Shown in pieces: positions 4,387 to 11,067 of a DNA stretch of 11,169 bases (position 1 is its first letter; each line of letters starts with the position of its first letter). The DNA lies in assembly GCA_024763295.1 (NCBI GenBank), contig JANTFU010000050.1, positions 1-11,169 on the forward strand, given 5' to 3'. The position numbers and the translations under genes were made by a program. The notes under the pieces are model-generated. The model was not told the DNA's origin. It saw nothing but the letters and a program-made list of their open reading frames with translations, and did no database searches. The DNA is from Anaerolineales bacterium. Lineage in GTDB: Bacteria > Chloroflexota > Anaerolineae > Anaerolineales > Villigracilaceae.

Positions 4387-6900
4387 ATGGAAGTTGGTGA
4401 AGTTCAACACGTTGATATTAATAGCGAAATGCGTTCCGCTTATCTCGATTATGCGATGAGCGTGATTGTGGCGCGTGCGTTGCCAGATGCACGCGACGGG
4501 CTTAAGCCGGTGCATCGCCGCATCCTTTACGCGATGCAAGATATGGGCATCCGTGCGACGGGAGCGCATAAAAAATCTGCGCGTATTGTTGGGGAAGTAT
4601 TGGGGAAATACCACCCGCACGGCGACTCGGCGGTCTATGAATCGATGGCGCGTATGGCGCAGGATTTCTCACTGCGTTACACCCTTGTTGATGGGCAGGG
4701 TAACTTTGGTTCGATTGATGGCGATTCCCCGGCTGCGATGCGTTATACAGAAGCCCGCATGGGAAAACTCGCCGAAGAGATGTTGGTGGACATTGACAAA
4801 AATACGGTTGACTTCGTTGCGAATTTTGATGATTCGCTGAAAGAACCGAGCGTCCTTCCCTCTCGTTTTCCCAACCTGCTCTTAAACGGTTCGTCCGGTA
4901 TTGCGGTTGGGATGGCAACCAATATTCCACCGCATAACCTGCGTGAATTGGCGGGCGCTCTCGTGTATCTGATCGACAATTACGAGCGACGTGACGAGAT
5001 CGTCGTCGATGATTTGATGGAATTCGTCACCGGTCCCGATTTTCCTACCGGCGGCATCATTGTTGGCAAAGAAGGCATCATACAGGCTTACAGTACCGGC
5101 AAGGGACGCATTATTATGCGCGGTACGGCGCATATCGAAGAAATGGCGCGTGGCAATCGTTTTAAGATTGTGATTACAGAAATCCCTTATCAAATTAACA
5201 AGACTTCGCTGATTGAGCGCATCGCCGAACTGGCGCGTAGCGGCAAGATCGATTCAATCTCCGATTTGCGTGACGAATCGGATCGGCGCGGCATGAGCAT
5301 TGTGATCGAACTTAAACGCGGTTCCCAACCCAAGAAGGTTTTGAATCAACTTTATAAGTACACCACCTTGCAATCAACGTTTGGTGTGCAGATGCTGGCA
5401 TTGGTCAAGAACGAGCCGCGCCTGCTTTCGCTCAAGCGTGCCTTGCAACTCTTTATTGAACATCGTCAGGAAGTAATTACGCGCCGCACGCAATATGATT
5501 TAGATAAAGCGCGTGCCAGAGCGCATATTTTGGATGGTTTGCTGATTGCGCTGGATAATATTGACGCTGTTATTGAAACCATCCGCTCTTCTGCGGACGT
5601 GGAAGAAGCACGCAACAATTTGGTGACACGCTTCAAATTAAGCGAAATTCAAGCACAGGCGATTTTGGATATGCAGTTGCGCCGTCTCGCTGCCTTGGAA
5701 CGCTGGAAAATCGAAGAAGAATATAAAGAAGTGATGGCGAAGATTGCCTATTATGAAGATTTGCTCGCGCATCCGGCGAAAATCCTTGCGCTTATCAAAG
5801 ATGATTTGAGCGAATTAAATGAAAAATATGGCGATGAGCGGCGCACAAAAATTGCTGCAAATGCCAGCGGAGACCTAAACGAAGAAGATTTGGTTGAAGA
5901 TGAATCTGTTTTGGTGACGATTACCGAACGCGGCTATGTTAAGCGCGTGGTCGCCAAGACCTTCCGCGCGCAGGGACGTGGCGGTCGTGGTGTTAAGGGG
6001 CACACCACGAAAGACGAAGACGAAATTTTGATGATGATTCCTGCCCGCACGCTGGATACAATCCTCTTCTTCTCCGATAAGGGCAAAGTTTACTCTGAGA
6101 AGACTTATCAAATTCCTGAAGCCAGTCGCACTGGCAAGGGCATTCCGATTGTCAATATTCTGGCACTCGATGGTGACGAAAAAATCACGGCGGCAATTGC
6201 AGTGAAGAGCTTTGATGATGCTGCCTACTGTACGCTCGCCACGCTTAAGGGGCGCATCAAGCGTGTCGAACTCTCTGAATTTGCTTCCGTACGTCCTTCA
6301 GGGTTGATTGCAATGGGCTTGAACGATGGCGACAAACTCGGCTGGGCACGCCTAACCAGCGGTGATGATGAAATTATCCTCGTTACCGAGCAAGGCAAAG
6401 CGTTGCGTTATTCCGAGCAGGAAGTCCGCGCAATGGGACGTCCCGCTGCCGGTGTGATTGGCATCAAACTCACCCAAAATGACCGTATGACCACCATGAC
6501 CGTCATCCGCCCGAATGCCAGCCTGCTGACTGTGACCGAAAAGGGCTTTGGCAAACAAACTCCGCTTGAAGAATACACGCCCAAAGGACGCGCGACGCAG
6601 GGCATCCTGACCATTGACAAACATGCCATCCCGATTGTGGGCAAGATCGTTGCGGCACGTGTTGTGCAGCCCGAAGACCACCTCACGCTTATGTCCACGG
6701 GCGGCATCATCATTCGCATCAAGGTCAAGGATGTCAAAACGGCTGGACGTGCCACACGCGGCGTCCATCTGATGCGCGTCCCGGAAGGTGATTCGGTCGC
6801 CGCCGTTGCCCGTATCGCCGCTGAAGACCTGAAACAAGCTGGTGCGGATATTGAAACCGCGACTCAAGAACCCGAACAAGGACAGCAGGAATTGCTTTAG
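4387..6900 (+). CDS. gyrA: DNA gyrase subunit A
   Basis: The 837-residue product is the DNA breakage-reunion subunit of type IIA topoisomerase, acting with GyrB to introduce negative supercoils. The N-terminus has DYAMSVIVARALPDARDGLKP and the quinolone-resistance region around GKYHPHGDSAVYES, with the usual Ser81 and acidic Glu85. The catalytic tyrosine is Y120 in AAMRYTEARM. The winged-helix/tower core reaches about residue 490. The C-terminal beta-pinwheel follows, with a GyrA-box-like QGRGGRG at 529-535 (usual form QRRGGKG, so position 2 deviates). This box favours GyrA over ParC, although a second type IIA A subunit elsewhere cannot be excluded. It ends in a short Glu/Gln-rich acidic tail. 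The ribosome binding site is weak (GGAAGGG, about 10 nt before ATG 4387). gyrB is not adjacent. The gene is preceded by a hairpin leader and followed by a repeat-rich gap. Confidence 0.92.
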   Translation: MEVGEVQHVDINSEMRSAYLDYAMSVIVARALPDARDGLKPVHRRILYAMQDMGIRATGAHKKSARIVGEVLGKYHPHGDSAVYESMARMAQDFSLRYTLVDGQGNFGSIDGDSPAAMRYTEARMGKLAEEMLVDIDKNTVDFVANFDDSLKEPSVLPSRFPNLLLNGSSGIAVGMATNIPPHNLRELAGALVYLIDNYERRDEIVVDDLMEFVTGPDFPTGGIIVGKEGIIQAYSTGKGRIIMRGTAHIEEMARGNRFKIVITEIPYQINKTSLIERIAELARSGKIDSISDLRDESDRRGMSIVIELKRGSQPKKVLNQLYKYTTLQSTFGVQMLALVKNEPRLLSLKRALQLFIEHRQEVITRRTQYDLDKARARAHILDGLLIALDNIDAVIETIRSSADVEEARNNLVTRFKLSEIQAQAILDMQLRRLAALERWKIEEEYKEVMAKIAYYEDLLAHPAKILALIKDDLSELNEKYGDERRTKIAANASGDLNEEDLVEDESVLVTITERGYVKRVVAKTFRAQGRGGRGVKGHTTKDEDEILMMIPARTLDTILFFSDKGKVYSEKTYQIPEASRTGKGIPIVNILALDGDEKITAAIAVKSFDDAAYCTLATLKGRIKRVELSEFASVRPSGLIAMGLNDGDKLGWARLTSGDDEIILVTEQGKALRYSEQEVRAMGRPAAGVIGIKLTQNDRMTTMTVIRPNASLLTVTEKGFGKQTPLEEYTPKGRATQGILTIDKHAIPIVGKIVAARVVQPEDHLTLMSTGGIIIRIKVKDVKTAGRATRGVHLMRVPEGDSVAAVARIAAEDLKQAGADIETATQEPEQGQQELL

Positions 6901-6938
6901 GAATGAAAATAAAATACAGGTCTCTTTGATTTATTGTG

Positions 6939-7030
6939 GGTATCCCCCATCCTAACCTTCCCCCGAAGGGGGAAGGGATTAATTCTCCCCCCTTCGGGGG
7001 GAGATGTCCGAAGGACAGAGGGGGGATTAC
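6939..7030. repeat. Multi-hairpin intergenic repeat downstream of gyrA
   Basis: Three perfect hairpins lie in a row: CCTTCCCCC/GGGGGAAGG (6956-6976, loop GAA), CTCCCCCC/GGGGGGAG (6985-7003, loop TTC) and TGTCC/GGACA (7005-7017, loop GAA). The ends also pair: GGTATCCCCC (6939-6948) against GGGGGATTACC (7021-7030 plus the base before), with one bulge. The whole can fold into a closed, cloverleaf-like unit. Read as RNA on one strand or the other, each loop is a C(UUCG)G tetraloop. No T run follows, so these are not intrinsic terminators. The sequence resembles a dispersed repeat I recall from Anaerolineae genomes. The rest of the 278-bp gap, apart from the terminator at 7129-7160, shows nothing recognisable. 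Confidence 0.8.
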
Positions 7031-7128
7031 CTATAAACGACAAAAAAACAAGGTTTGTTTAATCCGCGTTTCTTGACTTCTACCCTAAAAGGCTTCTGCG
7101 CCAAGAGTGCAGGGTGTTCATTAAAGCA

Positions 7129-7160
7129 AAAGAGCCGTGTCTATACAGACACGGCTCTTT
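7129..7160. terminator. Bidirectional intrinsic terminator between gyrA and the convergent minus-strand genes
   Basis: AAAGAGCCGTGTCT (7129-7142) and AGACACGGCTCTTT (7147-7160) form a perfect 14-bp stem with an ATAC loop. A short T stretch flanks it on both strands (CTCTTTG to the right, TTTTGCTTT on the complement). It ends the minus-strand M23-birA-membrane-protein run and probably also gyrA. Confidence 0.88.
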
Positions 7161-7178
7161 GTATCTAATCGTTTAAGT

Positions 7179-7430
7179 TTAAAAGATAAAAAATTTGCCC
7201 GTCACCATCAAAAACATCGAGCCAATAATACAAACCGCCATAAATAACAACGCCGCCAAAACAAAACGCTGCACAGGCGTTAGTACCATAATCGGTTTCA
7301 AAAAGGCAAACGGGTCACTTTGGGGCTTGGCAAGTGACTCCTCGTCATCCTCTTCGAGGAAATCCGGCAATTCTTCGTCTTCGTCAAAAAAGGGCGATGA
7401 ATTCGCATCATCACGCAAATTATCTAACAT
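7179..7430 (-). CDS. Small acidic single-pass membrane protein, function unknown
   Basis: The 83-residue product is not recognised. Residues 1-31 hold 15 Asp/Glu with interspersed aromatic and Leu residues (FFDEDEELPDFLEEDDEE). Residues 40-54 are neutral to basic with prolines. About 55-77 form one hydrophobic helix (FVLAALLFMAVCIIGSMFLMV), and the protein ends GKFFIF. There is no cleavable signal peptide. The N-terminal half is probably cytosolic, with the helix as a C-terminal anchor (inference). The start ATG at 7430 is preceded by AGAGGTGA at good spacing. It begins 31 bp after the birA stop on the same strand and is followed by the terminator at 7129-7160, so it is likely the last gene of the M23-birA run. 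The contrast of a strongly acidic head and a membrane anchor suggests a protein-docking or cation-binding role, but nothing proves it. Confidence 0.8.
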   Translation of the reverse strand: MLDNLRDDANSSPFFDEDEELPDFLEEDDEESLAKPQSDPFAFLKPIMVLTPVQRFVLAALLFMAVCIIGSMFLMVTGKFFIF

Positions 7431-7461
7431 AACTCACCTCTTTACGGAAAATTCGCCTATA

Positions 7462-8238
7462 TCATACCCTCGAAGGGCGTAAATGAACATCCCCAAAATG
7501 GATGGATGGGGCAGTATCTAAGCGCAAACTTCCATCGGGATTGATGCCCTCCAATACGCCTCGGATGACCTGCCCGCTTCGCGCATGGATTTCGACTGGC
7601 AGCCCCTTGTAAGCAAGGTGCCTGTCCCAAGCGCTTACCATTTCCGCCCGTCCCAAGTGTGGACGCCACTCAAAAAGAGCGGTCAGCAGCTCGGAGAGCA
7701 CATCCAGACGCCGCACGGGTACGCCCAAGGCATCTTCCAGCGACGTGGCGGGAAAGCGCGTCTCAACTGCGGGCGGCACGGCGTTCGATGTGATATTCAC
7801 GCCCATGCCGAGGACAACTGCTTGGGGCTGGTTGCCAAGCCAATTGGCTTCTACGAGGATGCCCGCCACTTTTTTTCCGTCGAGCAGTACATCGTTGGGC
7901 CATTTGATTTCGGCTTCGCGGGCGTACTGTTTTTTTAGGGCGGTGACCAAAGCCAAGGCGCCGAGAGCAGTGAACAGAATCAGGTTTTTCTTCTCGACGT
8001 TGTTTGGGCGCAGAATCAGGCTGAATGCAAGCGCGGAATCGGGCGGAGTCTGCCATTTGCGTCCATCACGTCCGCGTCCGTTAATCTGCTCGTTGGCGAT
8101 GACGAGGGAATAATCCCGAAAATCTTTTTGGGCGCTCCATTGCAGGGCAATATCATTGGTTGAGCCAACTTGTTCGTAATAACGCAAATCGCCCAAAGGC
8201 AAATGCTTGAGGGCGGTTTTGAGCTTTTGTTCATTCAT
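7462..8238 (-). CDS. birA: Biotin--[acetyl-CoA-carboxylase] ligase, class I (no DNA-binding domain)
   Basis: The 258-residue product activates biotin with ATP to biotinyl-AMP and transfers it to a lysine of biotin carboxyl carrier proteins in the cytosol. GSTND (25-29) is the entry to the catalytic fold. GRGRDGRKW (54-62) is the biotin/adenylate-binding loop. KWPNDVLLDGKKVAGIL (112-128) contains the catalytic lysine region (K123 by alignment to the RKLAGIL motif of E. coli BirA). A small C-terminal SH3-like domain contains VIRGVLEGINPDGSLRL. No N-terminal helix-turn-helix is present, so it should not be a repressor like E. coli BirA. I place the start at ATG 8238 (MNEQKL). The open frame continues upstream to 8382, but that part is antisense to the end of the M23 gene and to a repeat. 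It lies 43 bp after the M23 stop. Confidence 0.92.
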   Translation of the reverse strand: MNEQKLKTALKHLPLGDLRYYEQVGSTNDIALQWSAQKDFRDYSLVIANEQINGRGRDGRKWQTPPDSALAFSLILRPNNVEKKNLILFTALGALALVTALKKQYAREAEIKWPNDVLLDGKKVAGILVEANWLGNQPQAVVLGMGVNITSNAVPPAVETRFPATSLEDALGVPVRRLDVLSELLTALFEWRPHLGRAEMVSAWDRHLAYKGLPVEIHARSGQVIRGVLEGINPDGSLRLDTAPSIHFGDVHLRPSRV

Positions 8239-8247
8239 GGCAATCTT

Positions 8248-8287
8248 CCCTCTCCCTTTGGAAGAGGGCTGTGGCGAGAGATTAGGG
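8248..8287. repeat. Palindromic repeat forming the M23/birA gene junction
   Basis: On the plus strand CCCTCTCC (8248-8255) pairs with GGAAGAGGG (8260-8268), with one bulged A, and GCTGTGGCGAGAGATTAGGG follows. Read on the minus strand, the element begins CCCTAA, which is the last codon and stop of the M23 gene. It ends in GGGAGAGGG, whose purines continue into the likely birA ribosome binding site. It resembles an Anaerolineae intergenic repeat I recall (CCCTAA, then a CCCTCTCCC/GGGAGAGGG hairpin) and shares CCTAA plus a purine/pyrimidine hairpin with the element after gyrA. Confidence 0.7.
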
Positions 8288-9340
8288 CAGCCAGCGCCAA
8301 GGGTTCTCAAATCCGCCGTTGTGACGGATTTCAAAGTGGAGGTGCGCGCCAAAGGAGTTGCCGGTATTGCCTGCCAGCCCAATTAATTGCCCGGCGTACA
8401 CGCTCTGGCAAACGCCAACATTAATCTGGCTAAGGTGAGCGTAGAGGGTCGCAAAGCCGTTGCCGTGGTCGATGGCAATCACGTTGCCATAGCCGTAGTT
8501 GTAGCCACCTTGTGCCATGGTGACCACGCCGCTGTCAGCGGCATAGATGGCGGCGCCGGCGTTGGCAGCGATGTCGATGCCGAGATGTCCCGACCAGAAA
8601 TCGTTGCCCGAAAGGTAGTGGTTGTCAGCGGGCCAAACAAAATAGCCCGTCCCGACCGCGCCGCCCGGACAGTTGCTGCCTGAGTAGTTGGATGTGCCTG
8701 AATTTCCGCTGGCTTGAACGGGAATGACCCATTGAATGAACTCGCGTGAGCCGCCGGGAATCATGACCCAGTCGCCGGGCTCAAAAGTTGGGTTGGTTAG
8801 ATCAACATTGTTGCCTGCATAGTTGAGGATGTCGTCTACGTCAGCGTCGAATTCGGCGGCGATTCCTTCGACGGTATCGCCTTCTTTCCATTGGTAATAG
8901 ATGCCATCCACCGGTGGAATATTGAGTTCCTGTCCTACGCGCAGGCTGTCGGGGCTGTCTTGCAGGGTGTCGTAATTTGCCCAAAGCAGGGTTTCGGGTT
9001 CGATATTATATTCATCGGCAATGCTGAAGGTTGAATCGCCGCGCGCGACGGTATATTTTCGCACTGTGTAGTTAGGGCGGTCTTCAGGGATGCGCGTTTT
9101 GAGGGCTATTTGGCGTTTAATGGCGTTGTTACTGTCGCTAATCAGGACTGTTTCGCTTTCAGCCGGGACGCTGGCGGCGTTTTCTGCGGCAGGTGCGGAT
9201 GTCGCTGTGCTTTCTTCCTGCACGATTGGCGGGGCGGTTTTGACAAAATCGGTTTTATGGCTATTGCCCCAATAGAGAATGCCGCCAACGATAAGGAAGG
9301 TGATTAACCAACTGATAAAGGTAAAAAGGGTTTTCTTCAT
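8282..9340 (-). CDS. LysM-domain M23 family peptidase (LytM/NlpD-like cell-wall endopeptidase)
   Basis: The 352-residue product has an N-terminal signal anchor (hydrophobic residues about 6-23 after MKK) and a Ser/Ala/Glu-rich linker to about 90. Two LysM modules follow (about 96-142, YTVARGDSTFSIADEYNI, and about 148-195, YYQWKEGDTVEGIAAEF). The C-terminal M23 zinc metallopeptidase domain spans about 233-350. The zinc and catalytic residues are all present: H252 and D256 (HLGID), H302 (LYAHLS), H333 and H335 (HLH). LysM binds peptidoglycan glycans, and M23 enzymes cut peptide cross-bridges, so the role is extracytoplasmic wall remodelling. The start at ATG 9340 has no clear Shine-Dalgarno sequence. 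The final Pro codon and TAA lie within the repeat at 8248-8287. It is separated from rho by an intrinsic terminator and is the probable first gene of the run with birA and the small membrane protein. Confidence 0.92.
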   Translation of the reverse strand: MKKTLFTFISWLITFLIVGGILYWGNSHKTDFVKTAPPIVQEESTATSAPAAENAASVPAESETVLISDSNNAIKRQIALKTRIPEDRPNYTVRKYTVARGDSTFSIADEYNIEPETLLWANYDTLQDSPDSLRVGQELNIPPVDGIYYQWKEGDTVEGIAAEFDADVDDILNYAGNNVDLTNPTFEPGDWVMIPGGSREFIQWVIPVQASGNSGTSNYSGSNCPGGAVGTGYFVWPADNHYLSGNDFWSGHLGIDIAANAGAAIYAADSGVVTMAQGGYNYGYGNVIAIDHGNGFATLYAHLSQINVGVCQSVYAGQLIGLAGNTGNSFGAHLHFEIRHNGGFENPWRWLP

Positions 9341-9389
9341 AGCGCTAATTTTTTCGGGTTTCGTTTTGTGTAGGATAATTTAAAAACAT

Positions 9390-9434
9390 TTGCGCTGGAT
9401 TTATACCTTAAGGGGTATGAAAAATCCAGCGCAA
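9390..9434 (-). terminator. Intrinsic terminator downstream of rho
   Basis: TTGCGCTGGATTT (9390-9402) pairs perfectly with AAATCCAGCGCAA (9422-9434). An inner stem ATACC/GGTAT (9403-9407/9414-9418) extends it. On the minus strand the stem is followed by a T-rich stretch (complement of TAAAAACA, 9381-9388). It should end the rho transcript before the M23 gene, although the first T residues are interrupted by A and G. Confidence 0.85.
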
Positions 9435-9462
9435 GGAAGGTCTTCTAAGAAGTCGTTAAGAC

Positions 9463-10743
9463 TTAATTTTCCGCGCTTAGAGAATCCAAGAATTCTTGAT
9501 TGTTTTTTGATGTACGCAAACGCTGAATAATTGCTTCCATCGCAACGCCGGGGGACATCCCTGCACCTTGTGGTTGTGGGGAGGTCATTTGGATGTACAT
9601 GCGGCGCATTAGCCAGACTTGCTTTAGCAGGTCTGGACCGAGCAATAGGTCTTCGCGGCGTGTGGATGAGCGGTCGATGTCGAGTGCGGGGAAAATGCGA
9701 CGTTCTTGCAAGCGGCGCGAGAGATGTAATTCCATGTTGCCGGTACCTTTAAATTCTTCGTAGACCACATCATCTAAACGAGAGCCTGTATCCACCAAGC
9801 AGGTGGCGATGATGCTCAACGAGCCGCCGCCTTCAATGTTGCGGGCAGCGCCGAAAAAGCGTTTCGGCGGGTACAAAGCTGAAGGATCCATCCCGCCCGA
9901 AAGCGTACGTCCCGAAGGATTGACGACCAAGTTGTAGGCGCGTGCCAAGCGAGTGATCGAATCCATCAAAATGACCACATCGCGCCCACCTTCAACGAGG
10001 CGTTTAGCGCGTTCCAGAGCAATCTCTGCCGTGCGGACGTGCGACGTGACCGGTTCATCAAAAGTCGAAGCGACTACTTCGGCTTCTACTGAACGATCCA
10101 TGTCGGTTACTTCTTCGGGGCGTTCGCCAATCAATGCCACCATCATGTGGACATCGGGATTTTGTGCTGAAATTGCGTTGGCAATCTCTTTCAAGATGGT
10201 CGTTTTACCGGCTTTCGGCGGCGAAACGATTAGCCCGCGTTGCCCACGCCCGATGGGTGAAATTAGGTTAATTAAGCGCGTAGCCAGCTCGCGCGGATCA
10301 TGCTCTAAATCAAAGCGTTGATCGGGAAAAACCGGTACCAAACTCTCAAATTTTGGACGATAGCGCGCTTCTTGCGGGTCAAGTCCGTTGACGGTTTCAA
10401 CTTTGGTTAAGCCATAATGACGCTCCGACTGGCGCGGCTCGCGGACATAGCCAATCACCATATCGCCATTTCTTAAATTATATTTGCGCAATTGCGCTTG
10501 TGAAACATAAATATCTTTTGAACTTACTCGATAATTATCCGCCCGCAGAAAACCAATGCCCTCGCTCATAATTTCCAGAATACCACCGCGTATTTCCAAA
10601 CCTTCTTTGGCGGCTTCCTCGTGCCGAATGGCTAAAATGAGACTTTCCTTTTTTAGGCGGTTGGCACGCGGAATTTCGTACTCTTTGGCTATTTTGCGCA
10701 ATTCCAGCAGGCGTAGTTTTTCGAGTTCAGCGACTGTTCTCAT
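9463..10743 (-). CDS. rho: Transcription termination factor Rho
   Basis: The 426-residue product is a hexameric RNA-dependent ATPase/translocase that ends transcription at Rho-dependent sites. An N-terminal helical domain (about 1-48, LRKIAKEYEIPRANRLKKESL) leads to the cold-shock-like RNA-binding domain with EGIGFLRADNY (61-71). Walker A is SPPKAGKTT (174-182, K180) and Walker B is DVVILMD (255-261). The Q-loop/R-loop region runs NPSGRTLSGG to PPKRFFGAARNIEGGG. The arginine finger region is SSTRRED (359-365). The length fits the family (E. coli 419), with no insert. I choose ATG 10743 (MRTVAEL). The open frame extends 13 codons upstream to a TTG at 10782, but those codons lack Rho character. 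The ribosome binding site is weak. The gene has a leader of about 180 nt with two hairpins and ends at the terminator 9390-9434. Confidence 0.96.
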   Translation of the reverse strand: MRTVAELEKLRLLELRKIAKEYEIPRANRLKKESLILAIRHEEAAKEGLEIRGGILEIMSEGIGFLRADNYRVSSKDIYVSQAQLRKYNLRNGDMVIGYVREPRQSERHYGLTKVETVNGLDPQEARYRPKFESLVPVFPDQRFDLEHDPRELATRLINLISPIGRGQRGLIVSPPKAGKTTILKEIANAISAQNPDVHMMVALIGERPEEVTDMDRSVEAEVVASTFDEPVTSHVRTAEIALERAKRLVEGGRDVVILMDSITRLARAYNLVVNPSGRTLSGGMDPSALYPPKRFFGAARNIEGGGSLSIIATCLVDTGSRLDDVVYEEFKGTGNMELHLSRRLQERRIFPALDIDRSSTRREDLLLGPDLLKQVWLMRRMYIQMTSPQPQGAGMSPGVAMEAIIQRLRTSKNNQEFLDSLSAEN

Positions 10744-10790
10744 AAATTTTCTCGATTCTCTTCGTTGAAAGTGACTAGACAAAGCAAAAG

Positions 10791-10890
10791 ATGCCCCCCA
10801 AGTTTGTGGGCATTAAAGTCTTATCTTTTACAGGCAATTGAATTTTTCAAAATAAAGTTGGGATGATTGAACGGATACACAACGCCGTTC
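10791..10890 (-). promoter_or_regulatory. Structured leader of rho with two hairpins
   Basis: Read on the minus strand, the first hairpin is GAACGG/CCGTTC (10885-10890 with 10869-10874, 10-nt loop, extendable by G-T pairs). The second is ATGCCC/GGGCAT (10808-10813 with 10791-10796), followed by CTTTTGCTTTG. Both lie between the candidate promoter and the ATG. rho is known to be autoregulated by leader attenuation in enterobacteria. Whether these hairpins do the same here is an inference from position. Confidence 0.4.
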
Positions 10891-10928
10891 GGAACATTTT
10901 ACATTTTTCTTTACTGGGGAACGAAAAA

Positions 10929-10957
10929 ATTATAGCACGTTCAATTTAGCTCTGCAA
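10929..10957 (-). promoter_or_regulatory. Candidate promoter of rho
   Basis: On the minus strand TTGCAG (10957-10952) and a perfect TATAAT (10934-10929) are separated by exactly 17 bp. The -35 matches TTGACA at only three positions. The predicted start near 10922 gives a leader of about 180 nt, long for a bacterial housekeeping gene, with the hairpins described above. Confidence 0.6.
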
Positions 10958-10990
10958 GCAAAAATATGATTTTTCAGCAATTCCCCGAAA

Positions 10991-11030
10991 TGAGACCGCT
11001 TCGTCGCAAAAAGACGCTCCTCGCGAAGCC
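10991..11030. repeat. Dispersed-type palindromic repeat between rho and the ABC transporter gene
   Basis: TGAGACCGCTTCGTCGCAAA, followed by AAGACGCTCCTCGCGAAGCC, contains the inverted pairs GCTTCG/CGAAGC (10998-11003/11024-11029) and CGTC/GACG (11002-11005/11013-11016). It resembles an intergenic repeat I remember from Anaerolineae and other environmental genomes (GAGATTGCTTCG...CTCCTCGCAATGAC). Together with the rho promoter and leader it accounts for most of the 324-bp gap. Nothing else is recognisable there. Confidence 0.55.
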
Positions 11031-11067
11031 ATACAATGCCATAAGAATTGCAGATGGCTTTTGCGCT

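Noticed and set aside
6352..6879. A 175-codon open frame antisense to the end of gyrA
   Set aside because: Its composition follows the complement of gyrA codons, it has no recognisable motif or ribosome binding site, and the sense frame is a certain gene.
6956..7017. The hairpins after gyrA as intrinsic terminators
   Set aside because: None is followed by a T run on either strand. The convincing terminator is the 14-bp stem at 7129-7160.
6939..7030. A CRISPR array or tandem repeat array
   Set aside because: The units are inverted repeats of different sequence, without regular direct repeats and spacers.
7031..7128. A small gene or RNA in the rest of the gyrA-downstream gap
   Set aside because: No start with a ribosome binding site, no coding-like frame and no clear structure. 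I see nothing to report there.
8239..8382. A 48-codon N-terminal extension of the biotin ligase reading frame
   Set aside because: It runs through the repeat and through the M23 coding end in another frame, has no family similarity, and the ATG at 8238 gives the normal length for a class I ligase.
10744..10782. A 13-codon upstream extension of rho from a TTG codon
   Set aside because: The added residues (SSHFQRRESRKF) do not resemble the Rho N-terminus, whereas the ATG at 10743 starts a typical Rho sequence.
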